Shown one piece after another: positions 63,948 through 64,000 of a stretch of 64,000 nucleotides of DNA. Source of the stretch: Bin25 sp026709415 (GTDB lineage: Bacteria; Bacteroidota; Bacteroidia; Flavobacteriales; Flavobacteriaceae). The first letter of the stretch is position 1, and every line of letters begins with the position of its first letter. The notes below the pieces were generated by a model that was given only the letters and a program-made list of their open reading frames with translations, was not told where the DNA came from and did not search any database. The stretch covers positions 248,001 to 312,000 of the forward strand of contig OZ241330.1 in NCBI GenBank assembly GCA_965200045.1, in the 5' to 3' direction. Made by a program: the position numbers and the translations under genes.

Positions 63948-64000
63948 TTTTTAACCTATATTTTGTAATTATTCATAGACTGCTTTTTGTATTTAAAACG

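Noticed and set aside
1..64000. CRISPR array or cas genes
   Set aside because: No regularly spaced identical short repeats and no Cas-like protein were seen.
1..64000. rRNA operon, prophage or intact transposon
   Set aside because: No rRNA sequence, no phage structural genes and no complete transposase are present. All mobile-element traces are fragments.

Overview
The window is AT-rich DNA from a member of the Bacteroidota, most likely a marine-type flavobacterium (class Flavobacteriia). The evidence is a SusC/RagA-type TonB-linked receptor and two further TonB receptors, the gliding-motility lipoproteins GldH and GldD with the membrane protein GldE, the bacteroidete families DUF4292, DUF4270 and DUF6146, an HU-CCDC81/SPOR protein, an atpD-atpC pair apart from other ATP synthase genes, no recognisable Shine-Dalgarno sites, several TANNTTTG-type -7 promoter elements, and frequent TTG/GTG starts.

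Layout. 1-2.6 kb: 5' part of a SusC-like receptor on the minus strand, running off the left edge. 2.7-7.9 kb: trhO, a PSP1-domain gene, gldH and a class A PBP, then tRNA-Val(GAC). 7.9-10.1 kb: a small accessory patch with an IS5-type transposase stub, a frameshifted secreted protein and two small genes. 10.2-25.9 kb: housekeeping genes (trpS, a 601-aa multi-HTH regulator, RNase E/G, a 30-aa basic protein, HU, mutY, gldE, gldD, an HMA lipoprotein, an M16 protease pair, a DUF4292 lipoprotein, an EnvC-like protein and an HU-CCDC81/SPOR protein). 25.9-27.3 kb: decayed DNA with small ORFs. 27.3-33.7 kb: recX, atpC/atpD, a TonB receptor and an acyltransferase. 33.7-37.9 kb: two sulfatases bracketed by diverged direct repeats and gene debris. 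37.9-48.7 kb: a YpdA-like reductase, DUF6146, an HTH-ImmA/IrrE protein with a broken HigB-like toxin gene, a PQQ-type sugar dehydrogenase, DUF4270, a starch-synthase-like protein, panC, a UPF0104 protein and radA. 48.7-49.7 kb: remnants of a nucleotidyltransferase and an IS5-type transposase. 49.7-54.4 kb: gdhA, recO and a TonB receptor. 54.5-58.8 kb: accessory island with a second ImmA/IrrE protein and a frameshifted DUF4411 (PIN-like) partner, an IS21 istA fossil, a small membrane protein and a serine-recombinase fossil between direct repeats. 58.8-64 kb: ileS, dksA/traR-like gene, an exported protein and lspA.

How it fits together. The core genes serve envelope biogenesis and motility (PBP1A, EnvC, SPOR, GldD/E/H, LspA), DNA repair (MutY, RadA, RecO, RecX), translation (TrpS, IleS, TrhO, tRNA-Val), energy (AtpCD) and nutrient capture (TonB receptors, sulfatases, sugar dehydrogenase). 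The accessory patches are mostly decayed. Two separate ImmA/IrrE modules keep an intact metallopeptidase/HTH gene while the adjacent toxin-like gene carries reading-frame lesions. A minimal nucleotidyltransferase, an IS21 element, two IS5-type fragments and a serine recombinase are also fossils. I did not find a CRISPR array, an intact prophage or an intact known defence system. The least explained intact items are the 601-aa regulator (11171-12976), the repeat-bracketed sulfatase pair, and the direct-repeat-bounded membrane protein segment near 58 kb.
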